64,000 nt of DNA from an uncultured Lysobacteraceae bacterium (GCA_936911875.1 CAKZGB010000006.1:248001-312000), one strand, 5' to 3'. Numbered from the stretch's first letter, positions 18,803-27,899 are shown. Notes: generated by a model from the sequence alone, not told the origin. Translations and numbers: made by a program.

Positions 18803-19789
18803 TTGCGGCGCCCGCCGATAACCAGGGGCCCTGCCAAAGCGGGCTTACTGAGTGCCTGCCCTTTGAATCAACTTGCTGACGCTGACGATCAGACGGCTGC
18901 CGAGACTGTAACGGCTGCTTCCGATCGGACGGACGCTAAACGAACACCCCAACAGCAGGAAATGCCGTTGGCGATGGTGCTCGGCCAACCGGTTCTGCAA
19001 ATTCCGCAGGATCTGTACATCCCACCCGATGCGCTGGAGATTATTCTCGATGCGTTTGAGGGCCCGCTGGATCTGTTGCTGTATCTGATCCGCCGCCAGA
19101 ATCTCGATATTCTCGATATTCCGGTGTTTGAAATTACTCAGCAGTACGTTGCATATATTCGTACGCTGCAGGATTTGCGATTCGAGCTCGCAGCGGATTA
19201 TCTGCTGATGGCCGCCATGCTGGCCGAGATTAAGTCGCGCATGCTGCTGCCGCGCGTGGTGACCGAAGATGGCGAGGAGGAAGATCCTCGCGCCGAACTG
19301 GTCCGCCGTCTGCAGGAATACGAACGTTACAAAACGGCCGCTGAGGATCTCGACAAGATTCCCCGTCTGGACCGCGACAGTGCCGTTGTTCAGGTCGCCA
19401 TGCCGAAACGTTCCACGGTGCAGGAACCGCCTGAGGTCGATCTCAAGGAGCTGCTGCTGGCCCTGCAGGATGTACTCAAGCGTGCCGAACTGTTCACGGA
19501 ACACGCGATCAAGCGGGAGACTCTGAGCGTTCGTCAGCGCATGACGGATTTGCTCGAGCGTTTGCATGATGGCGCTTTCCATCGTTTTGAGTCGCTGTTT
19601 ACTGCAGAGGAAGGCAAGCTCGGCATCGTTGTGACCTTGCTCAGCCTGCTGACACTGGCCAAGGAACAATTGGTCGACATCGTGCAGGAAGCACCGCTGG
19701 CACCGATCTACGTTAAATCGCTGTCACAGCTTGATAGCGACACCCTGGAACTCCATAGCGAGTTCGACGATGAACCCGCCGACGCGTAA
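18803..19789 (+). CDS. scpA: Segregation and condensation protein A
   Basis: Kleisin that bridges the Smc heads. The core from about residue 72 has the family start IPPDALEIILDAFEGPLDLL, then LLYLIRRQNLDILDIPV, and a winged-helix C-terminus (LGIVVTLLSLLTLAKEQLV). The start is uncertain: the listed ATG gives 328 aa; an ATG at 18962 (MPLAMVLGQ) gives 275 aa, and a TTG at 18863 is another option. The first ~50 residues look unstructured and poorly conserved. scpB follows after 38 bases. Confidence 0.92.
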   Translation: MRRPPITRGPAKAGLLSACPLNQLADADDQTAAETVTAASDRTDAKRTPQQQEMPLAMVLGQPVLQIPQDLYIPPDALEIILDAFEGPLDLLLYLIRRQNLDILDIPVFEITQQYVAYIRTLQDLRFELAADYLLMAAMLAEIKSRMLLPRVVTEDGEEEDPRAELVRRLQEYERYKTAAEDLDKIPRLDRDSAVVQVAMPKRSTVQEPPEVDLKELLLALQDVLKRAELFTEHAIKRETLSVRQRMTDLLERLHDGAFHRFESLFTAEEGKLGIVVTLLSLLTLAKEQLVDIVQEAPLAPIYVKSLSQLDSDTLELHSEFDDEPADA

Positions 19790-19827
19790 GCAACGGCATC
19801 ACCGATACACAATACGCATCTGATTTC

Positions 19828-20679
19828 ATGTCCATGACCGAAACTGCCGAACCCCAAACGACCGCCGCCGACAGCTCGGCCGAGCTGATCGATAACGGTT
19901 CGAATGCACCTGCACTAGTTCCGCAAGGCGACATCGATGACGAGCTGTTAGTGCGCATCGTCGAAGGCGCTCTGATGGCCTCCAACTCTCCGCTAACCGT
20001 AGCGCATCTCAACAGCCTGTTCCCGCTTGATCAGCAACCGGGCAAAGACCGCTTGCTGGGCGCCCTCGACACCTTGCAGGAACAATGTCAGGACCGCGGT
20101 ATCGAATTGCTCGAAGTGGCCAGCGGCTGGCGTTTCCAGGTCAAGCGCGATGTGCATCCGTGGGTGTCGCGTCTGTGGACGGAACGTCAGACCAAGTACA
20201 CCCGCGTGACGCTCGAGACCTTGGCACTGATTGCTTATCGTCAACCGATCACTCGCGGTGAGATCGAACAGATCCGCGGCGTGGCAGTGAACTCCAACAT
20301 CATCCGTGCACTCGAAGAACGCGATTGGATTCGTGTCATCGGCCACCGTGATGTTCCCGGTCGCCCTGCTCTGTTGGGCACCACCAAAACCTTCCTGGAT
20401 TACTTCGGTCTCAAGCGTCTTGATGAACTGCCGCCATTGAGCGAGATCAAGGATTTTGCCGAGCTGCAACCGCAGCTCAACATGGACATCGAGCAAGCAC
20501 TCGATGCCGCCGCCGCTGCACAGGTTCAAGCGGCTGCCGACTCATCCGGACCCGAACTGACAGCAAGCGACGATATCGAGTTGCCCGCCGCTGAATCCGC
20601 ACAGAGCGACTCCGAGTCGCCTGACACTGATTTGATTACCCACGACGCCGAGTCGCCGGAAACTAAAGAAAATGACTGA
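19828..20679 (+). CDS. scpB: Segregation and condensation protein B
   Basis: Second non-SMC subunit of bacterial condensin, binding ScpA as a dimer. The 283-residue protein has two winged-helix domains; the second carries the family's best-conserved block LETLALIAYRQPITRGEIEQIRGV, cited here only in part, and GRPALLGTT. Both ends are acidic Ala/Ser/Asp/Glu-rich and probably disordered (residues 1-35 and about 225-283). The stop overlaps the rluB start by 8 bases, so scpA-scpB-rluB is an operon. Confidence 0.95.
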   Translation: MSMTETAEPQTTAADSSAELIDNGSNAPALVPQGDIDDELLVRIVEGALMASNSPLTVAHLNSLFPLDQQPGKDRLLGALDTLQEQCQDRGIELLEVASGWRFQVKRDVHPWVSRLWTERQTKYTRVTLETLALIAYRQPITRGEIEQIRGVAVNSNIIRALEERDWIRVIGHRDVPGRPALLGTTKTFLDYFGLKRLDELPPLSEIKDFAELQPQLNMDIEQALDAAAAAQVQAAADSSGPELTASDDIELPAAESAQSDSESPDTDLITHDAESPETKEND

Positions 20680-22351
20680 AAAAACTAAAAAACTCTCGCT
20701 CAAGCCCAAAGATGCATCCGCCAGGCTTGAGGAACGCTTACACAAAGTGCTGGCGCAAGCCGGACTGGGTTCCCGTCGATCGCTGGAACAGCGCATTGCC
20801 GATGGCCTGGTCAAGGTCAATGGTGAAACTGCTCAAACCGGCATGTCGGTCCAAAGCGGCGACAAGATTGAGCTCGATGGCCGTCAGTTCGTCTGCTCGC
20901 AACTGGTCGAGCCGACGCGCCTGCTGATGTACAACAAGCCCGAAGGCCAAGTCACCACGCGCGAAGATCCGGAAGGTCGCCCCACCATCTTCGAAAATCT
21001 GCCGCCGCTGAAGGGTGCACGCTGGATTGCGATCGGCCGACTGGACATCAACACCACCGGCTTGCTGTTGCTCACCACCGATGGCGAATTGGCCAACGCG
21101 CTGATGCATCCTTCGTACGAAGTTGAACGCGAATACGTTTGCCGCATACGAGCACCTGAAGGCATGGATCACGTGCCGGAGAATCTGATTGATCGTCTGC
21201 GCCGCGGCGTTTCGCTCGATGACGGCCCGGCCAAGTTCGATCGCGTCGAACGCATCGGCGAAGCGGAAACCGAATCGCACGATTGGTTCCAGGTCACCGT
21301 GAGCGAAGGCCGTAATCGCGAAGTGCGTCGTCTGTGGGAATCGCAAGGTTGCCAGGTGAGCCGCCTGAAGCGCGTTCGTTACGGCAAGCTGAGCCTGCCG
21401 CGCGAACTGCGTCGCGGTCACAGCACCGAAGTGGCACCCGAGCTGGTCAAGGATCTGCGTGAATCGCTGGGGCTGGCCGATTCGCTGCCGTCGGCACTGA
21501 CGCTGCAACCGGTGATTGGTCAACGCCGTGCAACCAAGAGCGTCATCCATATGGATCCGCGCGAAACGCGTCGCCAAGGCAATGCCGAGGAAGCCAACGA
21601 ACTGCGTCGCTTTGACTCGTTCCGCGATGATCGTCGCGGCGGTCGCGGTGGTAAGCGTGGTGGCCCCGGTGCCGGCGGTCTGACCGTTTCCGGCGACGCC
21701 GCTGCACGTCAGTCGCAAAAGCCGTTCAAGCAACGTCGCGAAAAAGGGCCGAATCTTCCCGATGGCAGCCCCGCTGCATTCCGTTCGTGGTATGTGCCGG
21801 AAGGCGTCGATACCGGTGCACGTCCGAGCCGTGGCGGCCCGGGTGGCGGTGGCGCCGGTCGCGGTGGTCCGCGTGGCGATGCCGGCCGTGGTGGCCCGGG
21901 TGGCGGTCCACGCCGCGGCGGTCCAGGCGCAGGTGCCGGTGGTCCGCGTAGCCGTACCGGCGGTCCCGGTGGCCAAGGTGCCAAGGGTCCGGGCGGCGGT
22001 CGTCGTGCCGGTGGCTTCAACCCACGTGCCGAAGGTCAAGGCGAGTCGCGCGGTCCTTCGCGTGAGCGCATGCCTTACGGTCATCCGGGCAACGCACCGA
22101 CGTTCCCGTCCGATTACGCCAATGGCGGCAACTACAGCGGCTACGGTGATCGTCCGTCGACGCCGCGCGGCCCGGCACGTGCCGGTAATCGCGGCCCGGG
22201 TGGTCCCGGCGGCAATCGTGGTCCCGGTGGTCCGGGCGGTCCGCGCAAGCCCGGTGGCAATCGCCCCGACGGCAACAAGGGCGGCCCGCGCGGTCCCCGT
22301 AGCGGCGGCGGTGGCAACACCGGTGGCGGCAGCCCGTGGGGCAATCGCTAA
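20672..22351 (+). CDS. rluB: 23S rRNA pseudouridine synthase RluB with long Gly/Arg/Pro-rich tail
   Basis: Makes pseudouridine 2605 of 23S rRNA. An S4 RNA-binding domain covers about residues 18-75; the RsuA-type catalytic domain follows with the motif GRLDINTTGLLLL, nucleophile Asp125. The enzymatic part ends near residue 260. The remaining ~300 residues are low complexity: first a charged stretch, then repeated GGPGG, GGRGG, RGPGG and NRGP units from about residue 320 to 559. Total 559 aa is roughly double the enterobacterial enzyme (about 290 aa). The start overlaps the scpB stop by 8 bases; an intrinsic terminator follows. Confidence 0.93.
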   Translation: MTEKTKKLSLKPKDASARLEERLHKVLAQAGLGSRRSLEQRIADGLVKVNGETAQTGMSVQSGDKIELDGRQFVCSQLVEPTRLLMYNKPEGQVTTREDPEGRPTIFENLPPLKGARWIAIGRLDINTTGLLLLTTDGELANALMHPSYEVEREYVCRIRAPEGMDHVPENLIDRLRRGVSLDDGPAKFDRVERIGEAETESHDWFQVTVSEGRNREVRRLWESQGCQVSRLKRVRYGKLSLPRELRRGHSTEVAPELVKDLRESLGLADSLPSALTLQPVIGQRRATKSVIHMDPRETRRQGNAEEANELRRFDSFRDDRRGGRGGKRGGPGAGGLTVSGDAAARQSQKPFKQRREKGPNLPDGSPAAFRSWYVPEGVDTGARPSRGGPGGGGAGRGGPRGDAGRGGPGGGPRRGGPGAGAGGPRSRTGGPGGQGAKGPGGGRRAGGFNPRAEGQGESRGPSRERMPYGHPGNAPTFPSDYANGGNYSGYGDRPSTPRGPARAGNRGPGGPGGNRGPGGPGGPRKPGGNRPDGNKGGPRGPRSGGGGNTGGGSPWGNR

Positions 22352-22372
22352 GCGCTGACTAGCTTTCGTAAC

Positions 22373-22403
22373 AAAAAACGCCCGGCCATGAGCCGGGCGT
22401 TTT
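22373..22403. terminator. Bidirectional terminator after rluB and tRNA-Ser
   Basis: Stem AAAACGCCCGGC / GCCGGGCGTTTT with a short CATGA-type loop, between convergent rluB and tRNA-Ser. A-tract and T-tract on either side allow termination on both strands. Confidence 0.9.
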
Positions 22404-22409
22404 CATAGG

Positions 22410-22499
22410 TGGCGGAAGCGGTGAGATTCGAACTCACGGTAGGGTCTCCCCTACGTCGGTTTTCAAGACCGGTGCCTTAAACCGCTCGGCCACGCTTCC
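22410..22499 (-). tRNA. tRNA-Ser (anticodon TGA)
   Basis: 90 nt including an encoded CCA. Acceptor GGAAGCG pairs with CGCTTCC, discriminator G as usual for serine. The anticodon loop CTTGAAA, bounded by a CCGGT-type stem, gives TGA, reading UCA/UCG-type codons. A long variable arm (class II) with TAGGG/CCCTA is present, and the T-arm loop is TTCGAAT. Minus strand, facing rluB. Confidence 0.97.
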
Positions 22500-22516
22500 G
22501 TGCGGACATTATAGCG

Positions 22517-23443
22517 TCACTCCCCGCAATCGACTCGCTGTTGTGCCCATATCAAAGGCATTTCACGTGCAAGGAAATCAATCATGGCGCGTACTGCAGG
22601 TAAGACGCCGCGACGCGACGGATACACCATGTGGGCAATGCCCTGCGGCAGATTCCAGTCCGGCAATACGATTCGCAATTCGCCTTCGCGCACGTGCTGA
22701 TGACAAACAGTTTCTGGCAGCATGGTGACGCCTGCACCGTTCACCGCGAGCCGCAGCAACATCGAAAAATCCGAACCCGCGATCACAGGTTTGAGCGGAA
22801 TGCGACGGACCTCATTACCGGGCCCGTGCAATTCCCACTGATGTTGTGTCTCATCGGCGCTGTTCACCAAGGTGGCGTGCTGCTGCAGATCCTCGGGTGT
22901 TTTCAGTGCCGGCGCCGTTGCCAGGTAGGAAGGACTGGCAACAAGAAGCTCGCGCGTTGTGCCGAACTCACGCACAACGAAATCGGCATCGCCCTCGATG
23001 CGATTACGCACACGCATGGCAATGTCCAACTGCTCGTTGATCAGATCGACGCGACGGTTGGTGACTTGCAGCACCACTCGGATGTCGGGATATTCTTCGT
23101 GAAATTTCGGCAGCAGATCACCCAGATGCACTTGCGCAATGCTGGTAGGCACGGACATGCGCACAACGCCACGCGGCGCAGAGATTACCTGCTCCACGCG
23201 ATCACGCAATTCCTGCGCCTGATCCAAGATGCCGCGGGCCTGGCGGTACACATCGTTGCCGACTTCAGTCACCGCGAAACGACGTGTGCTGCGTTGAATC
23301 AGACGGACGCCGAGTTGCTCCTCGAGATCGGCGACGCGACGGCTCAGTCGCGACTTGGAAATGCCGCTGGCACGTTCTGCCGCCGCATAACCACCGTGCT
23401 CAACGACCAGGGCAAAGTACTGCAGATCGTTGAGATCACGCAT
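22517..23443 (-). CDS. LysR family transcriptional regulator
   Basis: 308 residues. Residues 1-60 are the LysR winged HTH (DLNDLQYFALVVEHGGYAAAERASGISKSRLSRR segment, quoted here by its ends only), and about 88-300 are the periplasmic-binding-type effector domain. The DNA-binding region resembles the large CrgA/YafC-like subgroup. Ligand and target are unknown. Unusually for LysR, no divergent partner gene is present: it begins two bases after the serS stop codon and is likely co-transcribed with it. Confidence 0.9.
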   Translation of the reverse strand: MRDLNDLQYFALVVEHGGYAAAERASGISKSRLSRRVADLEEQLGVRLIQRSTRRFAVTEVGNDVYRQARGILDQAQELRDRVEQVISAPRGVVRMSVPTSIAQVHLGDLLPKFHEEYPDIRVVLQVTNRRVDLINEQLDIAMRVRNRIEGDADFVVREFGTTRELLVASPSYLATAPALKTPEDLQQHATLVNSADETQHQWELHGPGNEVRRIPLKPVIAGSDFSMLLRLAVNGAGVTMLPETVCHQHVREGELRIVLPDWNLPQGIAHMVYPSRRGVLPAVRAMIDFLAREMPLIWAQQRVDCGE

Positions 23444-23445
23444 GC

Positions 23446-24735
23446 TTACTCGCCTGCACTCAGGATGACAGTGGTGCCGCCCATGTAGGGCACCAGCACC
23501 GACGGAACCGTCACGCTGCCATCGGCGTTCTGGTAGTTCTCGAGCACCGCAACCAGTGCACGACCGACTGCAGTACCGGAGCCATTAAGCGTATGCACCA
23601 GCTCCGGCTTGCCGGACTCGTTGCGGAATCGGGCCTGCAGACGACGCGCCTGAAAATCACGGCAATTCGAGCAGGACGAGATTTCGCGATACATCCCTTG
23701 CGAAGGCAGCCACACTTCCAGATCGTACGTCTTAGCTGCAGCAAAACCCATGTCACCGGTGCACAGGAGCATGCGGCGATACGGCAGACCCAGCTTCTCA
23801 AGCACAGTTTCCGCAGCGCGCGTCATGCGTTCCAGCTCATCATCACTTTGCGAAGGCAGCGCGATGGACACCAGCTCCACCTTTTCGAACTGGTGCTGGC
23901 GGATCATGCCGCGGACATCACGGCCGCCCGAACCCGCTTCGGCACGGAAACACATGGAGTGTGCGGTCATGCGCAACGGCAGCTCCGAGGCATCGAGAAT
24001 TTCATCGCGCACGGTGTTGGTCAGTGGTACCTCACTGGTAGGAATCAGGTACCGCTTGTTCTCACCGATCTGCAGCGAGAACAGATCGTCCTCGAATTTC
24101 GGGAGCTGACCGGTGCCCTGCATCGTTTCCGGATTGACGATCAGCGGAACGTTGACCTCGGTGTAGCCATGCGTGACCGAATGCATATCGAGCATGAACT
24201 GTGCCAGTGCGCGATGCAGGCGTGCCAGTTCACCGCGCAGCACTGTAAAGCGCGAGCCGCTCAATTTAACTGCGGTTTCCGCATCGAGTGCGCGATCGCG
24301 CAGACCCAAGTCCACGTGGTCCTTAATTTCAAAATCAAAGGTGCGCGGTTCACCCCAGCGACTGATCTCGACGTTGTCGTCTTCACCACCGCCGAGCGGG
24401 ACATCGGCATCGGGCAGATTGGGAATTTGCAGAGCTGCATCGGACAGTGCCGTGCGGATCACTTCGAGACGCGTTTCCATGGCCTTGAGCTCATCGGCAA
24501 AACCGGCAACCTCGGCCATCAGTGCGGTGACATCTTCGCCCTTGGCCTTGGCCATACCGATCGCCTTGGAACGGGTATTGCGCAGGTTCTGCAGCTCCTG
24601 CGTCCGCACCTGAATGGCCTTGCGCTCGGACTCCAGTGATTCCAGCGCAGAGATATCCAACTGCAGACCACGTGCCTGCAGCAGTCGGGCGGCGGTTTCC
24701 GGAAGTTGTTGGCGCAGCAGATTGGGATCAAGCAT
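23446..24735 (-). CDS. serS: Seryl-tRNA synthetase
   Basis: Charges tRNA-Ser (and tRNA-Sec) with serine. 429 aa, normal length. The N-terminal long coiled-coil arm (about residues 25-110) contacts the tRNA variable arm; the class II core follows, with the TSEVPLTNTVRDEIL block, motif 2 near CFRAEAGSGGRDVRGMIRQHQF and motif 3 at the C-terminus (GSGTAVGRALVAVLENYQ). The tRNA-Ser gene lies 0.95 kb downstream. It starts divergently from the TonB-domain gene; a GATAAT -10-like element with TGC extension lies at 24765-24770. Confidence 0.98.
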   Translation of the reverse strand: MLDPNLLRQQLPETAARLLQARGLQLDISALESLESERKAIQVRTQELQNLRNTRSKAIGMAKAKGEDVTALMAEVAGFADELKAMETRLEVIRTALSDAALQIPNLPDADVPLGGGEDDNVEISRWGEPRTFDFEIKDHVDLGLRDRALDAETAVKLSGSRFTVLRGELARLHRALAQFMLDMHSVTHGYTEVNVPLIVNPETMQGTGQLPKFEDDLFSLQIGENKRYLIPTSEVPLTNTVRDEILDASELPLRMTAHSMCFRAEAGSGGRDVRGMIRQHQFEKVELVSIALPSQSDDELERMTRAAETVLEKLGLPYRRMLLCTGDMGFAAAKTYDLEVWLPSQGMYREISSCSNCRDFQARRLQARFRNESGKPELVHTLNGSGTAVGRALVAVLENYQNADGSVTVPSVLVPYMGGTTVILSAGE

Positions 24736-24840
24736 GGAATAAGGATCGATGAATGCGAACCCTCATTATCGCAATTTCTATCGAAACGGGCCACGGAATC
24801 CGCTATTGTGGTGTTTCGTATCACTCCCGTACCACTTGCC

Positions 24841-25512
24841 ATGCCGACCGTTTCCCGCCCCATCAACCGCGATCCGAAACATCAGCCGCAGTTGCAACGC
24901 AGGAGCCGCCTGTGGCCTTGGGCGCTGGCCGGCATCGGAATCGGGATTGTGGTTGCGGCTTTTCTGATCTTCCGCGGCAACGATGCCGACTTCTATCGTG
25001 CCAATGGCGTCGCTCCCGCCGCTGATGGCCCGGGCTATGCGCCACTGCCCGTCCCGGGTGATGAAGCACCCGAGGTCACGACAGCAGATCCGGCTGCCGG
25101 TCTGGGTGGCCTGCTGGGCAGCAACCAGCCCTTCATCATCGATGATCCCAAACCGACGGCACCTGCTCCGCGAGCACCTGAGCCCGGCCCGGTCGCCACG
25201 CCTTCTGCGCCTGCCGCTCCTAAGCCTGCGGTCGCTAATTCGGAACCGCAGGTTATCGCCGGTCAGGCACCCGCACCGGAGTATCCGAGCGATGCGTATC
25301 GCCGTCAGGAACAGGGTACGGTCCGAGTGCGCGCCACGATTGATCCGCAAGGCAATGTCATCGACGCCAAGCTCGAGGTGACGTCACGCTCGCGTTCGCT
25401 GGATCGTGCAGCGGTGTCTGCGGTGCGCGGCTGGAAGTTCAAACCGGCGAATCGCGATGGCAAGCCCGTGCAAAGTGACGCGATCGTTCCGGTGGAATTT
25501 ACGCTGGACTGA
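24841..25512 (+). CDS. TonB-domain (energy transducer type) membrane protein
   Basis: 223 residues: a basic cytoplasmic N-terminus, one transmembrane helix at about 25-45, a Pro/Ala-rich periplasmic linker (about 75-145) and a C-terminal TonB-like domain (about 150-223: APEYPSDAYRRQEQGTVRVR, IDPQGNVIDAKL, AVRGWKFKPA). In true TonB proteins this domain contacts outer-membrane receptors. There are no exbB/exbD genes or receptor nearby, so it may partner with ExbBD elsewhere or have another cell-envelope role. Start at 24841 gives the basic-then-hydrophobic anchor; the frame is open upstream to 24706 into serS. Its 3' end overlaps convergent aroA by 14 bases. Confidence 0.85.
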   Translation: MPTVSRPINRDPKHQPQLQRRSRLWPWALAGIGIGIVVAAFLIFRGNDADFYRANGVAPAADGPGYAPLPVPGDEAPEVTTADPAAGLGGLLGSNQPFIIDDPKPTAPAPRAPEPGPVATPSAPAAPKPAVANSEPQVIAGQAPAPEYPSDAYRRQEQGTVRVRATIDPQGNVIDAKLEVTSRSRSLDRAAVSAVRGWKFKPANRDGKPVQSDAIVPVEFTLD

Positions 25513-26818
25513 TTTGCAGCGGTGCGTGAAGTTGCAAGAGTTGCTCGGCAAATTCCGGGTACGACGTCCCGACGTTTTCCACATTGAGCACTCTGCCGTT
25601 TAAGGCACAGATCCAATTGAGCATGGCAAACGACATCGCGATGCGGTGATCGCCGTGCGATGCGATGTCGGCTGCATTCAAGCTAGCGCCGCCCTCGATG
25701 CGTGCACCGTCGGCCGTGGTTTGTACGTTGACGCCCATTGCGCTCAAGCCGTCAGCCATGACCTGCAGTCGATCAGATTCCTTGTGACGCAACTCTGCCG
25801 CACCACGAATCGTCGTCACGCCCGTTGCACAGGCGGCGGCAACAAACAGAATCGGAAACTCATCGATCATGTCGGGCACGAGCTCGATCGGCACTTCGAC
25901 GCCCTTTAGCTTAGAGGCCCGCACGCGCAGATCCGCAATGACATCCAAGCCCTGATCGCGCGGATTGAGCACCTCGATATCGGCCCCCATTAAATCCAGG
26001 ACTTGCAGCAGACCCGCACGACGTGCGCTGATCCCAACCGATTGCAGCAGCAGATCGGAACCGGGAATCAGACTCGCGGCTACCAACCAGAACGCTGCGG
26101 ATGAAAAGTCGGCCGGCACATCCCACACTTGCGCCTGCAGTTGCCTTGGCGGCTGTAGAACTATCTGATCCGGCTCGATGCGTACATCGCAGCCCATGCG
26201 CAGCAGCATGCGCTCGGTGTAATCGCGGGTCGGTCGCAGTTCACGCACCGTCGTGGGTCCGTTGGCATACAATCCGGCCAGAAGAATCGCAGACTTAACC
26301 TGCGCACTAGCCTGTTCGGGTTGCACATCGATACCGTGGAGAGTCTGCCCACCGACGATCTGCAAAGGAGCGCGTCCGTCATTGCTACGAATCTGCGCTC
26401 CCATCTGCGTCAGCGGATCGATGACTCTTTGCATCGGTCGCACCGACAATGACTCATCACCGATCAGCGTCGAGTCAAACGACTGTCCGGCTAGCAGACC
26501 TGCCAACAGACGCATCGCGGTACCGGCGTTGCCGCAATCCAGTGGAGCGACCGACGCCTTTAAACCATGCAATCCGACGCCGTGCACCTGCAGTTGATCG
26601 TTACCGCGGCGCTCTACACGCACACCGAGCTGCTCAAAAATACGCAGCGTTGCCAGCGTATCGGCGGCCGGTAAAAACCCGTGAATTTGAGTAGTGCCCT
26701 GCGCGATCGATCCGAGCATGACCGCGCGGTGGGAAACGGATTTGTCGCCCGGGATGCGCAGGGTGCCACGCAAGGGCGCAGGCGCAGTGCCCGCAAACGA
26801 CCAGGACGACTCAGCCAT
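25499..26818 (-). CDS. aroA: 3-phosphoshikimate 1-carboxyvinyltransferase (EPSP synthase)
   Basis: Sixth step of the shikimate pathway: shikimate-3-phosphate plus PEP to EPSP. 439 aa, as usual. Conserved features are IPGDKSVSHRAVML near the N-terminus (PEP-binding Lys25), LDCGNAGTAMRLLAGLL, IGDESLSVRPMQRV, VPADFSSAAFWLVAA and the C-terminal HGDHRIAMSFAML. The start overlaps the serC stop by 8 bases, so serC-aroA is an operon, as in many gammaproteobacteria. Its 3' end overlaps the convergent TonB-domain gene. Confidence 0.98.
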   Translation of the reverse strand: MAESSWSFAGTAPAPLRGTLRIPGDKSVSHRAVMLGSIAQGTTQIHGFLPAADTLATLRIFEQLGVRVERRGNDQLQVHGVGLHGLKASVAPLDCGNAGTAMRLLAGLLAGQSFDSTLIGDESLSVRPMQRVIDPLTQMGAQIRSNDGRAPLQIVGGQTLHGIDVQPEQASAQVKSAILLAGLYANGPTTVRELRPTRDYTERMLLRMGCDVRIEPDQIVLQPPRQLQAQVWDVPADFSSAAFWLVAASLIPGSDLLLQSVGISARRAGLLQVLDLMGADIEVLNPRDQGLDVIADLRVRASKLKGVEVPIELVPDMIDEFPILFVAAACATGVTTIRGAAELRHKESDRLQVMADGLSAMGVNVQTTADGARIEGGASLNAADIASHGDHRIAMSFAMLNWICALNGRVLNVENVGTSYPEFAEQLLQLHAPLQISPA

Positions 26819-27899
26819 GTCGGCGCTTGAAGTCGGTCATCAGCTCCGCCAAGGCATCGACACCATCTTGCGGCATCGCATTGTAGATCGAAGCACGAAT
26901 GCCCCCAATCGCCTTATGACCCTTCAGTCCGATAAAACCGAGACGCTGACTTTCCTGCACGAACAGTGCATCCAGATCTTCGCTCGGAAGAAAGAACGGC
27001 ACATTCATGATCGATCGCGACTCACGCTGCACATCGTTGCGATAAAAACCGTCGGAGCCGTCAATCACTTCGTACAGGGTGTGAGCTTTGCGTTCATTGC
27101 GCTCACGGAATGCGGCAGTACCACCCTGCTCCAACACCCAACGGACCGTCAGACCGAGCAGGTACCAGTTAAAGGTTGGCGGCGTGTTGAGCATGGAATC
27201 ACGCTCCGCCTGCAATGCATAGCGGAAGATGTCCGCACGCGACTGACCCTCGCGCTCCAGCAAATCGTCGCGGACAATCAGCACGGAAATGCCGACCGGT
27301 CCCAGATTCTTTTGCGCACCGGCATAGATCGCGCCAAGGCGCTCAATCGCCATCGGCTCCGATGCGATATTCGAGGAGGCATCGGTAATTAGCGGCGGCG
27401 CACCCTCAGGCAGCAGCGGAACCTCACGTTGCGCAATGCCGTGAATCGTTTCATTGGCTGTGTAATGCAGGAAGGCCGAGTCCGCACCCCAAGTCCATGT
27501 TGCAGGGTCAGGTGATCGGTCGAACTGCGACGACTGAGCGGCGATCTGCACATCGACATAGGGACGCGCTTGCTTAAGTGCGGTCTGGCTCCAATGCCCC
27601 GAAACGACGTAATCAGCACGCTGTCCCGGCGCGGCAAAATTGAGCGGCAGCAGCGCCTGAATCGTGGTGGCACCACCGGCGGTAAACAGAACTCGATAAT
27701 TCACAGGAATCGCCAGCAGCGTGCGCAGATCCGCCTCAATCCCGCGCGCAAGTTCCATGAAAGGCGCGCCGCGGTGACTTAGCTCCATCACCGATGCACC
27801 TTGGCCGTTCCAGTCCAGCAGCTCCTTTTGTGCCTGCTGTAACACTGGCTGCGGCAACATCGAGGGACCGGCACTGAAATTCCAGGGCTTTTTTTGCAT
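26811..27899 (-). CDS. serC: Phosphoserine aminotransferase
   Basis: PLP enzyme converting 3-phosphohydroxypyruvate to phosphoserine (also used in pyridoxal 5'-phosphate synthesis). 362 aa. The N-terminus NFSAGPSMLP is the family start; the Schiff-base lysine is Lys197 in IYAGAQKNLGP; the ITDASSNIASEP block precedes it. Overlaps aroA by 8 bases. The FHA-domain gene lies 24 bases upstream on the same strand. pheA, found between serC and aroA in some relatives, is absent. Confidence 0.97.
   Translation of the reverse strand: MQKKPWNFSAGPSMLPQPVLQQAQKELLDWNGQGASVMELSHRGAPFMELARGIEADLRTLLAIPVNYRVLFTAGGATTIQALLPLNFAAPGQRADYVVSGHWSQTALKQARPYVDVQIAAQSSQFDRSPDPATWTWGADSAFLHYTANETIHGIAQREVPLLPEGAPPLITDASSNIASEPMAIERLGAIYAGAQKNLGPVGISVLIVRDDLLEREGQSRADIFRYALQAERDSMLNTPPTFNWYLLGLTVRWVLEQGGTAAFRERNERKAHTLYEVIDGSDGFYRNDVQRESRSIMNVPFFLPSEDLDALFVQESQRLGFIGLKGHKAIGGIRASIYNAMPQDGVDALAELMTDFKRRHG

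Noticed and set aside
21840..22340. Repetitive GGT/CCG-rich DNA, considered as a tandem repeat element
   Set aside because: It is the in-frame coding sequence of the Gly/Arg/Pro-rich RluB tail; units vary and there is no direct-repeat array.
22410..22520. tRNA 3' ends as integration (attachment) sites
   Set aside because: None of the five tRNA genes is followed by an integrase gene, a duplicated 3' end or compositionally odd DNA.
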